A stretch of 64,000 bases of DNA from Neoaquamicrobium sediminum (GTDB taxonomy: Bacteria > Pseudomonadota > Alphaproteobacteria > Rhizobiales > Rhizobiaceae), in assembly GCF_013240295.1 (NCBI RefSeq), contig NZ_JABETK010000002.1, positions 558,001-622,000 on the forward strand. The letters run 5' to 3'. Positions 30,252 through 41,752 of this stretch are shown piece after piece. How positions within the stretch are numbered: position 1 is the stretch's first letter; every line of letters begins with the position of its first letter. A program made the translations under genes and the position numbers. The notes beneath the pieces were generated by a model. That model was not told the origin of the DNA and made no database searches. It was given only the letters and a program-made list of their open reading frames with translations.

Positions 30252-31259
30252 ATGCAAGACCCCATCCTCCAAGGCTCCGCGAAAATGACGGCGGCCATGC
30301 TGATATCCGGAACCATTGGCTGGTTCGTGCTCATGTCAGGACAGGGCGTCACCAATGTGGTGTTCTGGCGCTGCGTGTTCGGGGCAGCCACGCTGTTCGT
30401 GGTGTGCCTGGCACTGGGCCTCTTTCGCCGTGATGTTCTCTCCTCGCGCGTCCTCGTTCTCGCCATGCTCGGTGGTGTCGCGATCGTATTGAACTGGCTT
30501 TTGCTGTTTGCGTCCTATTCGCGCGCCTCGATTTCCATCGCCACGGTTGTCTACAACACGCAACCTTTCATGCTGGTCGCGTTCGGCGTCTTCCTGTTCC
30601 GGGAACGGATTACATTCGACAAACTGGGCTGGCTGGGGCTCGCATTTGCAGGGATGCTACTGATCGTGCAGGCGAGGGGTGGCAGCGCCTACGCCGCCGG
30701 CACGGACTATCTTGCCGGCGTGGCACTGGCGCTTGGTGCCGCCTTTCTTTATGCGATCGCCGCGGTCGTCGCGAAATATCTGAAAGGTATCCCGCCGCAC
30801 CTGATTGCGTTCATCCAGGTCAGCGTCGGCGTGGTTCTTCTGGCGCCGCTTGCCGATTTCGCGGCGCTACCTGCAGGTGGCGTCGAGTGGTCGAGCCTTG
30901 CCGCGCTCGGCATAGTTCATACCGGGCTGATGTATGTGCTGCTTTACGGTGCGATCCAGCAGCTTCCCACGAGCCTGACCGGCGCGCTGTCGTTCATCTA
31001 CCCCGTTGCCGCGATCGCGGTGGACTATCTTGCCTTCGGGCATGAGCTCCAGGGCATTCAGCTTTTCGGGTCGGCCGCAATATTGCTCGCGGCCGCAGGC
31101 ATGAACCTCGGATGGTCGCTGCCTCGTCCGTCCAAGGGCAAAGGCACCGCCGACCCGATCGCGGCTGGTCGCAGTGAACCTGACGCCACGCAGGCAGGCT
31201 TAGTCCACCCACAAGCCACGCTTCCTGTGCCAGTCCGCGATCGACTCACTGGGGAATAG
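30252..31259 (+). CDS. EamA/DMT-family transporter
   Basis: Ten-TM drug/metabolite transporter, 335 aa, with two EamA halves (MTAAMLISGTIGWFVLMSGQ... and VALALGAAFLYAIAAVVAKYL...). Start ATG 30252 (MQDPILQGSAKM). Substrate unknown; the divergent Lrp gene suggests an amino acid or related metabolite. The polar tail after the last TM (about 45 residues) overlaps the convergent GFA gene by 60 nt, which is unusually long and may mean that the real stop was lost by a small sequence error. Confidence 0.9.
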   Translation: MQDPILQGSAKMTAAMLISGTIGWFVLMSGQGVTNVVFWRCVFGAATLFVVCLALGLFRRDVLSSRVLVLAMLGGVAIVLNWLLLFASYSRASISIATVVYNTQPFMLVAFGVFLFRERITFDKLGWLGLAFAGMLLIVQARGGSAYAAGTDYLAGVALALGAAFLYAIAAVVAKYLKGIPPHLIAFIQVSVGVVLLAPLADFAALPAGGVEWSSLAALGIVHTGLMYVLLYGAIQQLPTSLTGALSFIYPVAAIAVDYLAFGHELQGIQLFGSAAILLAAAGMNLGWSLPRPSKGKGTADPIAAGRSEPDATQAGLVHPQATLPVPVRDRLTGE

Positions 31260-31697
31260 CTCGAACGTTGCATCGCCCTCGCGAATGTCGGGCTCGACCC
31301 ATGACGCCTTGTATTTCAGCATCAGATGGACGCGCTCGGATGCTGAAGGCAGGTCGGTATCGATGGCTGAGGCGAAGGGGTGAACCAGGTCCGGCCAGGT
31401 GGGATCGTAGAGCCACAGCGCCGTCCCGCAGTTGCGGCAAAAGCGGCGCTCGCCTGTCGATGTCTCGCAATGCGGCCGTTCGTCGTCCTGGATCTCGGCA
31501 CGATAAAGCCCGAGATGTTCTTCGCCTTCGATTGTGAGCGTGCGCGCGTCTGCGCCGAGGTTGATCGCATAGCCGCCACCGCCCTGCTGTTTGCGGCAGA
31601 TCGAGCAGTAGCAAAGCTGGTAGGGTACCGGCGTATGGCTCTGCACCTCGAAGCGGATCGATCCGCAACGGCAGGAGCCTTTCAGGAGCATAGGCAT
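31200..31697 (-). CDS. GFA/CENP-V domain zinc protein
   Basis: 165 aa, glutathione-dependent formaldehyde-activating-enzyme-like fold. Zinc ligands: GSCRCGSIRF, CYCSICRKQQGG and FCRNCGTALW. The function of most family members is unproven. Convergent with and overlapping the EamA tail. Confidence 0.9.
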   Translation of the reverse strand: MPMLLKGSCRCGSIRFEVQSHTPVPYQLCYCSICRKQQGGGGYAINLGADARTLTIEGEEHLGLYRAEIQDDERPHCETSTGERRFCRNCGTALWLYDPTWPDLVHPFASAIDTDLPSASERVHLMLKYKASWVEPDIREGDATFELFPSESIADWHRKRGLWVD

Positions 31698-31778
31698 CGC
31701 GGCTTTTCTCCGTGTCGCGTTTGCTGCACTCTAACGCCGCGGTAAGATTTTTGTTTCTCTCGACGTGTGGACCCGGGC

Positions 31779-32114
31779 ATGGACAACGACGCGATCGCCG
31801 ACCTCTTTTCGGGGCTCGGCCGGGTGACGATCCGGCGCATGTTCGGCGGCAAGGGCATTTATCATGAGGGCCAGATCGTCGCGCTCGAGGTGGGCGGCGA
31901 CATCCTGCTCAAGGCGGATGCGGTGAGCGCGCCGGACTTTGCGGCGGCCGGGTCATCCCAATGGGTCTATGAGGGCCATATCAGGAAAGGGCCGGTCGCC
32001 ATGCCGTACTGGTCGATTCCCGACAGCGCGCTCGACGATCCCGAAGAGATGACGCATTGGACGCGCAAAGCCTACGAGGCGGCGCTGCGTTCGCGCAAGA
32101 GCGGGAATAAGTAA
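31779..32114 (+). CDS. TfoX N-terminal domain protein
   Basis: About 111 aa. MFGGKGIYHEGQIVALEVGG and the PYWSIPDSAL tail are typical of the TfoX/Sxy N-terminal domain. In Rhizobiales these short proteins are not tied to competence. ATG 31779 is preferred to GTG 31767; neither has a strong ribosome binding site. Confidence 0.85.
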   Translation: MDNDAIADLFSGLGRVTIRRMFGGKGIYHEGQIVALEVGGDILLKADAVSAPDFAAAGSSQWVYEGHIRKGPVAMPYWSIPDSALDDPEEMTHWTRKAYEAALRSRKSGNK

Positions 32115-32257
32115 GCCGCGCTCTGAGGCGTTCGCCTGTCGGCTATGGCGTCATGGACAGGCGTAGGGCCAATTCCGGGCCTTAGTCGCGGGTGACGAGT
32201 GCAAGGCAACTGCACATTACCGCATCGGCGGTGGGCTTGCACTTTCCTGCCTTCGTC

Positions 32258-32280
32258 ATCCTCGGGCTCGACCCGAGGAT
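32258..32280. repeat. Short intergenic palindrome (rhizobial type)
   Basis: ATCCTCGGG-CTCGA-CCCGAGGAT, a perfect 9-bp stem in a CGTCATC...ATCCAT context. I recognise this GTCATCCTCGGGCTTGACCCGAGGATC-like unit as a dispersed repeat in alphaproteobacteria. It lies between the converging TfoX and RhlE genes and may also serve as a terminator, though without a T tail. Confidence 0.65.
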
Positions 32281-32318
32281 CCATTCAGGGACGTTGAGCC
32301 CATTGCCAGCCGTTGAAA

Positions 32319-33889
<1,571 letters not shown>

Positions 33890-34079
33890 GTTATGGCTGT
33901 CTTTGCTGGTTCGCGAGTTTGGGACGCCGCCGCACAATGCGTCCATCAAATCCGGCGCACGGCGCTCGGATACCTGTCGGTGGCGTTAAGGCGCGATTGC
34001 CGCAATGTCAACGGCGGCAGCCGGAAAAGGCCCGGGAATGGCGGCTTTTGGCGAGATATGATTAAGTGTTGGGCAGATT

Positions 34080-34853
34080 TCAATACCGAAACTGCTCCGT
34101 GAGGATGCGCTCGTCCCAGGAATGGCTCTCGTCGAAGAGAAGCGTGACCGTGGAGCGGCGCGACTCGCGTACGCTGACTGAGGTCACAGATTTGACCTCG
34201 ACATGGTCGGCGACGGCGTTCACCGGGCGCTTGTCGGCTTCCAGAATGTCGAAGCGCACATTCGCATGGTTCGGCAGCAGCGCCCCACGCCATCTGCGCG
34301 GGCGAAACGGGCTGACCGGCGTGAGCGCGAGCAAAGGCGCGTCGAGCGGCAGGATCGGCCCGTGCGCCGAGAGGTTGTAAGCGGTGGAGCCCGCAGGCGT
34401 GGCAACCATCACGCCGTCGCAGATCAGTTCGTCGAGCCGCACCTTGCCATCGACCGTGATGCGTATCTTTGCGGCCTGCGCCGATTGCCGGAACAGCGAG
34501 ACCTCGTTGATGGCGCGGCTCGTCCGTGGTGCACCGTCGGCGGTCTCGACGTCCATCACAAGCGGCCGGATCGTCTCGGGCGTGGCTGCGGCGATGCGTG
34601 CGAGCAGGTCGACTTCCGAATATTCGTTCATCAGGAAGCCGATCGTGCCGCGGTTCATGCCGTAGATCGAGCGACCGGAATCCATGTTGTCCTGGATCGC
34701 CTGCAGCATGAAACCGTCGCCGCCCAGCGCCACGACGACGTCTGCATCCTCAACCCGGCTCTGGCCATAGAGCGCTGCAAGCCGCGCGGCCGCTTCGCGC
34801 GCGTCGTCGCTTTCTGCGGCGATGAAGGTGAGGGCGATGTTTTCGTCGGGCAT
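34080..34853 (-). CDS. nadK: NAD kinase
   Basis: Makes NADP from NAD with ATP, cytoplasmic. 257 aa with VVALGGDGFMLQ (phosphate site), MNRGTIGFLMNEY and VATPAGSTAYNLSAHGPI. ATG 34853 (MPDENIALTFIAA). It stands alone between rhlE and tRNA-Thr. Confidence 0.96.
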   Translation of the reverse strand: MPDENIALTFIAAESDDAREAAARLAALYGQSRVEDADVVVALGGDGFMLQAIQDNMDSGRSIYGMNRGTIGFLMNEYSEVDLLARIAAATPETIRPLVMDVETADGAPRTSRAINEVSLFRQSAQAAKIRITVDGKVRLDELICDGVMVATPAGSTAYNLSAHGPILPLDAPLLALTPVSPFRPRRWRGALLPNHANVRFDILEADKRPVNAVADHVEVKSVTSVSVRESRRSTVTLLFDESHSWDERILTEQFRY

Positions 34854-35010
34854 GGATTTCCGGCGGATAAGAGCCTGCGATGGAGGCGGGTGCGGGAGGC
34901 GTAGCACGGCGCAGGCACCGAAGAAAGCGGCACGGACGCAGCGGCATATTCCGTGCCTCGCGCACATTCCACTTTACTGCTTGGCAATTTATGCTACCCC
35001 GCTACGCAAT

Positions 35011-35085
<75 letters not shown>

Positions 35086-35191
35086 TCTTTTCCGATCCGC
35101 GACAAGCTGACTTTCAGGGTCAATCTGGTGGCGGCGTTTGTTCCCCACTCTCCGGCCTCCAATACCCGCCAGCGCTGCTGCCTTATCATGC

Positions 35192-35230
35192 GATCGGCCG
35201 CCGCGACGTTCGATGTCGCGGCGGCCGATC
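35192..35230. terminator. Strong bidirectional terminator after tRNA-Thr and the subtilase gene
   Basis: Perfect 16-bp inverted repeat, GATCGGCCGCCGCGAC / GTCGCGGCGGCCGATC, 7-nt loop GTTCGAT, followed by TTGTTT on the plus strand. It lies between tRNA-Thr (plus) and the end of the minus-strand subtilase gene and could stop both transcripts. Confidence 0.75.
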
Positions 35231-35261
35231 TTGTTTGAGCTCCGTGTAAAGTGGAGTGACC

Positions 35262-38200
35262 TTACTGGGCGATGTCTGCCAGGCTGGCCGATTGGCGCGG
35301 ACCGGCTTCGCAGCCTTCCTTGCCGATGGTGCAGACCGATACGCTGGCGGTGCCAACAACCGTCGAGCCCTGGCGGAAGTGCACGTAGAGCCGGGTGGCG
35401 GGATCATAGGCGATCTCGCTGCCCTGATGGTCCACGAACGCCGCGAAGGTGACTGGCATGTTCGAGGCGGCCTCGAAGCTGACCGAGCTTGCCCGCGCGC
35501 CGATGCAGGTGCTGGTCGCCGGGTCGGTCCGGCAGATCGACATGCCCGCAGGCAGTGCCGAAGCCGCACCGGCAACCGGCGATAGCGACAGCTCGGCCGT
35601 CAGTGTCGCATCCGCGCCGGCATTGTTCACCGCGACAGTGGTGAAGCTGCCGCCGCCTGCGGGGACCCGCAGCACGCCATCGTTGCTCGGTGTCACCACG
35701 GCGGAGACGAGCTCGACGCGGTTGCTGCCGACCAGTGCTGCGGCAGGCTGAGACACCTGCTGCGAACCGGCCGCAACCGTGACATCGCCTGTATCGCCGG
35801 ACTTGGTCGCCGAAGCGCCGGCCGACGTAGCCTGCTGCAGCGCTACAGGTGCTGCTGCCAGGCGCGCCGGGGACGGCGTGTCCGATGCGTAGGTGGTGAC
35901 GCTTGCGGCAGAGGCTATCGGCTCGACCGGTGTTGCCTCAACAGAGTTTGCGCCGACCGCATAGGTGCCGCGACCCGGCTCGCCGCCCACGATGTTCAGG
36001 CGGATGTTGCCGCTGCGGTTGCCGTAGCCGGCGATCGCGATCTGGTACTGGCGGCCAGCGATCGCACGGAAGTGAACCCGCGACTGGCGGCCGAAGCCCC
36101 GATAGTCCTTGTTGGAGGCGATCTCGGTCAGGTGACGCAGGGAGCCACGGACATAGACTGCGAGGATGGTGTCGAAATCACTGCCCCTGGTGTCGATGAC
36201 CACACGGCCGGTGCTCTGCGGCGTAAAGCGGTACCACACGCTGTTGCGGGCGTTTCTCCAGCCGGCGTGGTAAGGCTCGAAACGCTGGGCCGTCGCATAG
36301 TGGTTGGTTGACGTAACCGTCCGCCTGGAGCCGACACGTGACGGCGGATAAACGTTCCGGCGCACCTCGAAATCATCGTGCGGAGGACGATCCGTAGACG
36401 CAGCGCCACCCGTGACGTTGAGGCGTACGTTGCCGGTAGCGTTGTCATAACCCGCAACCGCGATCTGGTACTCGGTGCCGGCCGCCCCGATGAACGTCAC
36501 TTCCGACCGAAGGGTGCCGCCACCGGCATCGTCGTTCGAAGTCACTGAACTCAAGGCGTCGACCGAAGAGCCCGTATAGATCGCGAGAACGGTATCGAAG
36601 CTGCTGCCGGCCGTCGTGATGGTGATCGGACCTGAACTGTATGGCGTGTAGCGCCACCAGACACTGGTCCGCGCACTCGGACTTCTTGCATGGAGCGGCT
36701 CTCCGGCCTCCGCCGTCGCGCCCACGTTCGAGCCCGTCACAGTGCGAGTGGATCCAGCAACCGACACAGCCACGGCGATCCGGTTGGCGAAGTTATCATT
36801 GGCCGGACCGGTCGGATCCGGATCCGGATCCGGGTTGCTGGCCAGGACGAGCCGGGCGCGGTTGACGTTGATGCGCTTCTTCGCGAGCTTCCCGTCGGTG
36901 ATGTTCGCACCCGTGCTTTGCAACGCGGCGAGAATTTGGTTCACGGTTGCATTGGGAAAGGCGGAGCGGAGCGTCGCCCAGGCGCCTGTCACGTGCGGTG
37001 CGGCCATCGACGTGCCGGACAGATAGGCGAAGTGGCCGTGGCGATTCTGGTCGACGTATGACGAATATATAGACGTTCCCGGCGCCACGAGATCGATGAG
37101 CGGTCCCCAGTTGGAGAACCACGAACGCGCATCGCTTTTCGTGGACGAAGCCACACTGATCGCCGAGGAAATGCACGCCGGAGCACTGACCGACGAACTG
37201 TAGGCCTCATTGCCCGCCGAAACGACTGTCGCGATGTTGGCCGCCTTGAGCTGGTCAATGATCGGCTTGCGTGAATCGTTTTCGCAATAGCTGTCATGCT
37301 GCCCGCCGCCCAGGCTCATGTTCACTGCGGCGATATCGTAGGTGTTGCGCAGGGCGTAGACCCGCTCCAGGCCTTTGATCTGGTCACTCGTGTAGGAGAG
37401 GATGCAGCTCAGGAAACCGGACGGCAGATTATCGCATCGCTCCTCTGGAAACTCGGAAAAGACGTTGATCGAGATGATCCGCGCGTCGCGGGCGACCCCG
37501 TTGGTAGGGGGCTGTGGTTGGAACGCCGCATTGAAGCCTGCGGCAATGCCCGAGACGTGCGTGCCGTGGCCGCAACCGTAGAGGATGGAAACCGTGCAGT
37601 CGTCGCCCGATCCCGGCTCCGTCGTGTCCTGACCGCCCGGACAGGCGTTCACCGAACCATCCTCGGGAACGCTTGAATTGTAGCAGGCTTCCGAAACGAT
37701 CCGGGAAGACAGGAAGGTGTGGGAGGACAGCCCACCCGTATCGATGATCGCGACGTGGAAACCGTCGCCCGAAGCTCCGGCCGCATACATCGCGGGCATC
37801 TCGATCAACGGAAGCGATTCCACCAGATGTGGCGCGTCGACCCCGTCTGCCTGGATCATGATGACGTTCGGATCGGCAGCAAATCTGGCGAGGTCTTCGG
37901 CGTTGGCAAGAATGCCGAACATCGGCGAGAAATCCATGCGCTTGAGATTGAGCGCATCGGTTGCCTGAGCGGAGGAAAGCTTGTCCGAAGGCAAGACTGC
38001 ACCCAGTATCTTGTCCTGAACGGCGTGGATTGCCTTGGTCTGCGCTTCGTCGGCCGCCGCGGGCTGGCAAAGCTCGCGACATCCGGCAATGCGGGCATCG
38101 CAAAGCGCACGATCACCGGCGCTCGCGCCTCACGATCGGCGGTCAGTCTCGCCCACAGCGCCTCATGCTCCTGCACTTTCTGAAGAACCGCAGCAGGCGC

Positions 38201-38308
38201 CGCGTCGGCAGCGAGCGATCCCGTTGCCGTTACTCCGCATGCGAGCAGCAGGCCGGACGCAATCGCCCCCAGCAGCCGCCTTCGCCAAGCAACCGTATTC
38301 CCCTTCAT
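35262..38308 (-). CDS. Secreted subtilisin-like (S8) serine protease with two repeated C-terminal modules (frameshift)
   Basis: About 1015 aa. Signal peptide (RLLGAIASGLLLACGVTATGSLA), inhibitor-like propeptide (VIVRFAMP ... RFAADPNVIMIQADG), then the catalytic domain with Asp (AIIDTGGLSSH), His (GHGTHVSGIAAG) and Ser (SGTSMAAPHV), and several cysteines likely in disulfides. After a PDPDPDP linker come two homologous modules of about 134 aa (36805-36411 and 36395-35985, ending VRLNVTGG and IRLNIVGG) and an Ala/Ser-rich tail. A missing C at GGG 38061-38063 separates the signal peptide from the rest. No autotransporter barrel is seen. Start ATG 38308; substrates unknown. Confidence 0.88.
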
Positions 38309-38567
38309 TTCAACCCCCTTCAAATGTCCACCCGCAGGAGACAAATGATCGCGCCCTTTTTGCCTAGCGATCCGTGCCCGCTGCTACCATGAGTAGAAGA
38401 CGCCAGTTCGGGTATCGGAATTGTTTTCGAGTATGTCAATCAGAAGATCTTTGATGTCTTCAAAGCATAGGAACTGTTGGTCCAAATCCTGTTTGAAGCA
38501 GACGAAGCGATTTGCTCGATCTTCCGGAAGACTGGTGAGTCGGTAGGGCGTTTGTGGGGGGAGCGCG

Positions 38568-40715
38568 CTATCGCGATGGCGTCAGCGCGTCGCGCACCTC
38601 GGCAAGCCCTTTCACGCCTTCGCGCGAGCCGGTCGCGGCCAGAGCTTCGAAGACGCGTTGCGCGTCATTGATCCGTCGTAGATTGAGGTAGGCGTAGCCG
38701 CGCAGCACCATGAGGTCGAGGCGCTCAGGTGCGATGCGGGCGCGCTCGTCCAGCGCCAGCAGCGTCTCGACATAGCGGCCGCGTTCGAATGCGCCGGCGG
38801 CGCGCTGGGCGAGGATGGATCTTTGCAGCTCGTTGGCGCGGCGCGCATCCTGTGGCTGCGCCGTGGCCGCAACCGCTGCTTCGTCGACCAGTTCCACCCG
38901 CAGATAGGCAAGGCTCTGTCCCCAGGCGGCATCGCGGCGCGTCTTTTCCGAGCTCCCCCGAGTGCCACCGCGAAAGCGTCCACGGCCTCCATCGGCCGGT
39001 TTGCGTCCATCAGGCACCAGCCACGCTGGAGCGCGGCTTCCGCCGAAAGGTGACGCGGATCGGCGTGGCTTGTGCAGGAGCGCCGCGGTGGCGCCGCCGT
39101 GCGCGGCTGTGCCGCCGCTTGTGGCGCAGCCGCAGCCTCCGACGGCTGAGACCCGCTCTCGCTTCTTCGCGGTGTCGCTGTCGGCGCACGGGGCAGGGTG
39201 GGTGCCGTCGGCGCGGGCTCGACCCTGCGGTCTCCGACGTCACGGATGCGGTCGGAGCGTCCCGCCCATATGCGCTTTATTTCAGCAAGTCCGGCGGTGT
39301 CGCCGAGGAGATGGCGGGTCAGCGCAAGCCCATAGGCGGAGGGTTCGTCGTCCGGGTCCCAGCGCAACGCCGTGGAAAACCACTGCCCGGCTGTCTGGTG
39401 CTGCTCCCACGCGCGGGCATACCATCCGAGCTGTCGCGCGCCTGGCACGTCGCGCGCGGCAACAACCTCCGCAACGATGCGGCCTAGCACGTCTTCCGAC
39501 AGCGTCGGGCGCGGGTCCGTGCCAAGGAGGTTCGCTGCGGCGGCAAGATAGACCGCGCGGATCTCGTCGCTTTCGTCGCGCCAGCGATAGGTGATCGCTT
39601 CGGCTTCCTCGTGCTGGCCGCGCGCCATCAGCGCAAGCGCCAGTCCCTGCGAGGCTTCCGCCGAATCCTCGCGTTCGCGCGCCATCCGGAACCATGTCTC
39701 CGCCTCGGCATGGTTATCGCGCACCAGGTAGTACCACCCGAGGAGCCGCGCATCGGATGCCGCATTGCCCTGCCTGGCAAGCTGCTCGACCCGCGCCAGT
39801 TGCTCTGCCGGAACGGTCGCGGTTGCATCGTCGCCACCGCGCGCTACCGCGTCGCGGGCAAGGTCGTCGCGGACCGGCTCGAATTCGCCGACGCCACCAT
39901 CGGCCGTGCGTTCGAGCGCCAGCAATTCGTCGAGCAGGGGGCGTGAGTTGGCGGCTTGCGTTCTGGATTGTAGCCAGGCGTTCCTGCTGGTTGTCGCAGT
40001 TGTCCAGAATATAGCGATAGGCGTCGCGGGCGCGCGTTTGGCGATCTGTCTGGGCAAAGGCTTCGGCGACGCGCCATAGCACGTCGACTTCTCCGCAGGT
40101 CAGAAGCTGCGGGTTCTCCGAGCCCATGCGGATCACTGTTGCGTATTGATCGATCTCCGAAGCGTTGACGAGCCTTTCGCGCGCCTCCGCCAGCGCAAGC
40201 CGATCGAGAAGATCCTGCGGCGGCTGCCAGTCCGGCTCCTCGCTGCGGCGGTCGGCGATGGCCTCTCGAGCGGCCGCGAGGCGGCCTTCCGAATAAAGCT
40301 GCCACATCGCTTCCAGCTTTTCGTCGACGTTGACAGGCACTGCAAGCGGGTCGGCCGGTGGCGTCCATTGCGGATAGAGAGCCCGTAGGCGTGCGATTTC
40401 GATCTCGAGCCGCTTCGTGTCGCCCTGGCGGGCGAAATAGCGCAACGCGGACTCGTCCACCTTCTGCGGGGCGTCAGGCGCTGGGGCGGCCCCACTGGCC
40501 TGAGCCTGAACCAGTGCCGGCGGCATCTGTTCGGCGGCGGTGGGAACGTCCTGCACGGGGAAGGGCGCAGCCACCGTGTCTGTGGTTTCGCCGGAAATGT
40601 GGTCATCGTTGATTGGCCAATGGTGCTGCGCATGCGCGATCGCCGCCCCGCCAACCACGGCAGCGATGAAGCCTGCGAGGCATGCCCTGCCAAGTACGCG
40701 AGCGGCTACAGGCAT
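38568..40715 (-). CDS. bcsK: TPR protein of the cellulose operon, BcsK-like (two frameshifts)
   Basis: Signal peptide (GFIAAVVGGAAIAHA), Pro-rich linker, then tetratricopeptide-like repeats (LLGWYYLVRDNHAEAETWFRM, QLGWYARAWEQHQTAGQWFS). It is in the place where other cellulose operons carry bcsC but has no outer-membrane barrel; this matches the BcsK protein of rhizobial type III operons, a name I recall from the literature. Frameshifts: an extra C (GGGGG 39937-39941) and a missing G (CCCCC 38955-38959); corrected length 715 aa. Its ATG overlaps the end of bcsZ by 10 nt. Confidence 0.82.
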
Positions 40716-41752
40716 TGCTGCTGTTCCTCTCTCGCATAGGACAGCCCGAGCAGATGCAATGTCGAGGGGTAGTAAGCAGTCGGCGCGAACTGCTTCAGCT
40801 CGGCGGGCAGGGGCGTGCCGTCGAGCACACAGTCGGCAAGGGCGGGGATGATCCGGTAGCCCACGTCCATCAACTCTTCCTTAACTTCACCACTTCTCAC
40901 ATCAACGAGCGCGAGGCCCCCGTTGGCACCGGCGATTCCCTCCCGAAAACGTCTCAGCAGCGCCGTGTCGTCCAGTCCTGCGCGCATCAGGTACAGCGGG
41001 ATTCGCACTGCATTATAGCTGAATTCGGCGGGGAATCCCTCGGCAGGTTGCGCCTCGTCTGCGATGGAAATCCAGTCCGATGGCAGTTTGCGCGCGCCGA
41101 ACCCGGCTTCCCTGGCGAGATCGAGCCCGCCGCGTCCGAGGGCTTCCCAGTCGACGGCTGGCACCAGTTCCGCCAGCACTGGAAAGGCCTCGAAGACCCA
41201 GTAGGAGAGATTGACGACCGGCCCATCCGGCCGATCATCGGCTCCGAACCCAACGACGCCGGGGCGCAACATGAGGCGGTCGTTTTGCTCGAAGACAGCT
41301 TCGTCGGCAAGCGCCGTCGCAATCTGTCTCGCCGCGTCGGTGAAGCGGGCATCGTTCCATTGGGTGCCCGCTCGCGCCAGTGCATATGCGATCAGCAGGT
41401 CGCCGTCGGACGCATTGTTGGGGTCGCTTACATGCGGCTCGGCATCGGGGTCCCATTTCCACACGGCAAGCCCGTCGTCGCGCAGCAGCAGCCTTGTATT
41501 CGTGAACGTCCATATCCGTGCAAAGTCAGCCCGGTCGTTGGCCAGCAACGCCAGAAGCAGCCCGTATCCCTGGCCCTCGCTATGCGAAATGCGGCCGTTG
41601 GCGTCGTCGATGACGCGCCCGTTCTCGGCGACGAAACGCTCCTTGTAAGCCACCCATTCCGATTCCTGGATGGTCCCGTTCGTCTCTTGTGCATGTGCCA
41701 TGGCGGGCAGAGCTCCCAACAGCAAAAGCACTTGGAGGATTTGCCGGATCAT
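40706..41752 (-). CDS. bcsZ: Endo-1,4-beta-glucanase, GH8 family
   Basis: Periplasmic cellulase that trims nascent cellulose. 348 aa with signal peptide (ILQVLLLLGALPAMAHA), catalytic Glu in SHSEGQGYGLLLAL and Asp in NNASDGDLLIAYAL, and the tail YYPSTLHLLGL. ATG 41752 overlaps the bcsB stop (ATGA). The longer frame up to 42313 is a read-through over bcsB and is rejected. Confidence 0.95.
   Translation of the reverse strand: MIRQILQVLLLLGALPAMAHAQETNGTIQESEWVAYKERFVAENGRVIDDANGRISHSEGQGYGLLLALLANDRADFARIWTFTNTRLLLRDDGLAVWKWDPDAEPHVSDPNNASDGDLLIAYALARAGTQWNDARFTDAARQIATALADEAVFEQNDRLMLRPGVVGFGADDRPDGPVVNLSYWVFEAFPVLAELVPAVDWEALGRGGLDLAREAGFGARKLPSDWISIADEAQPAEGFPAEFSYNAVRIPLYLMRAGLDDTALLRRFREGIAGANGGLALVDVRSGEVKEELMDVGYRIIPALADCVLDGTPLPAELKQFAPTAYYPSTLHLLGLSYAREEQQQCL

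Noticed and set aside
36815..36835. Tandem GGATCC units as a regulatory or recombination repeat
   Set aside because: They encode the PDPDPDP linker of the subtilase; simple coding repeat.
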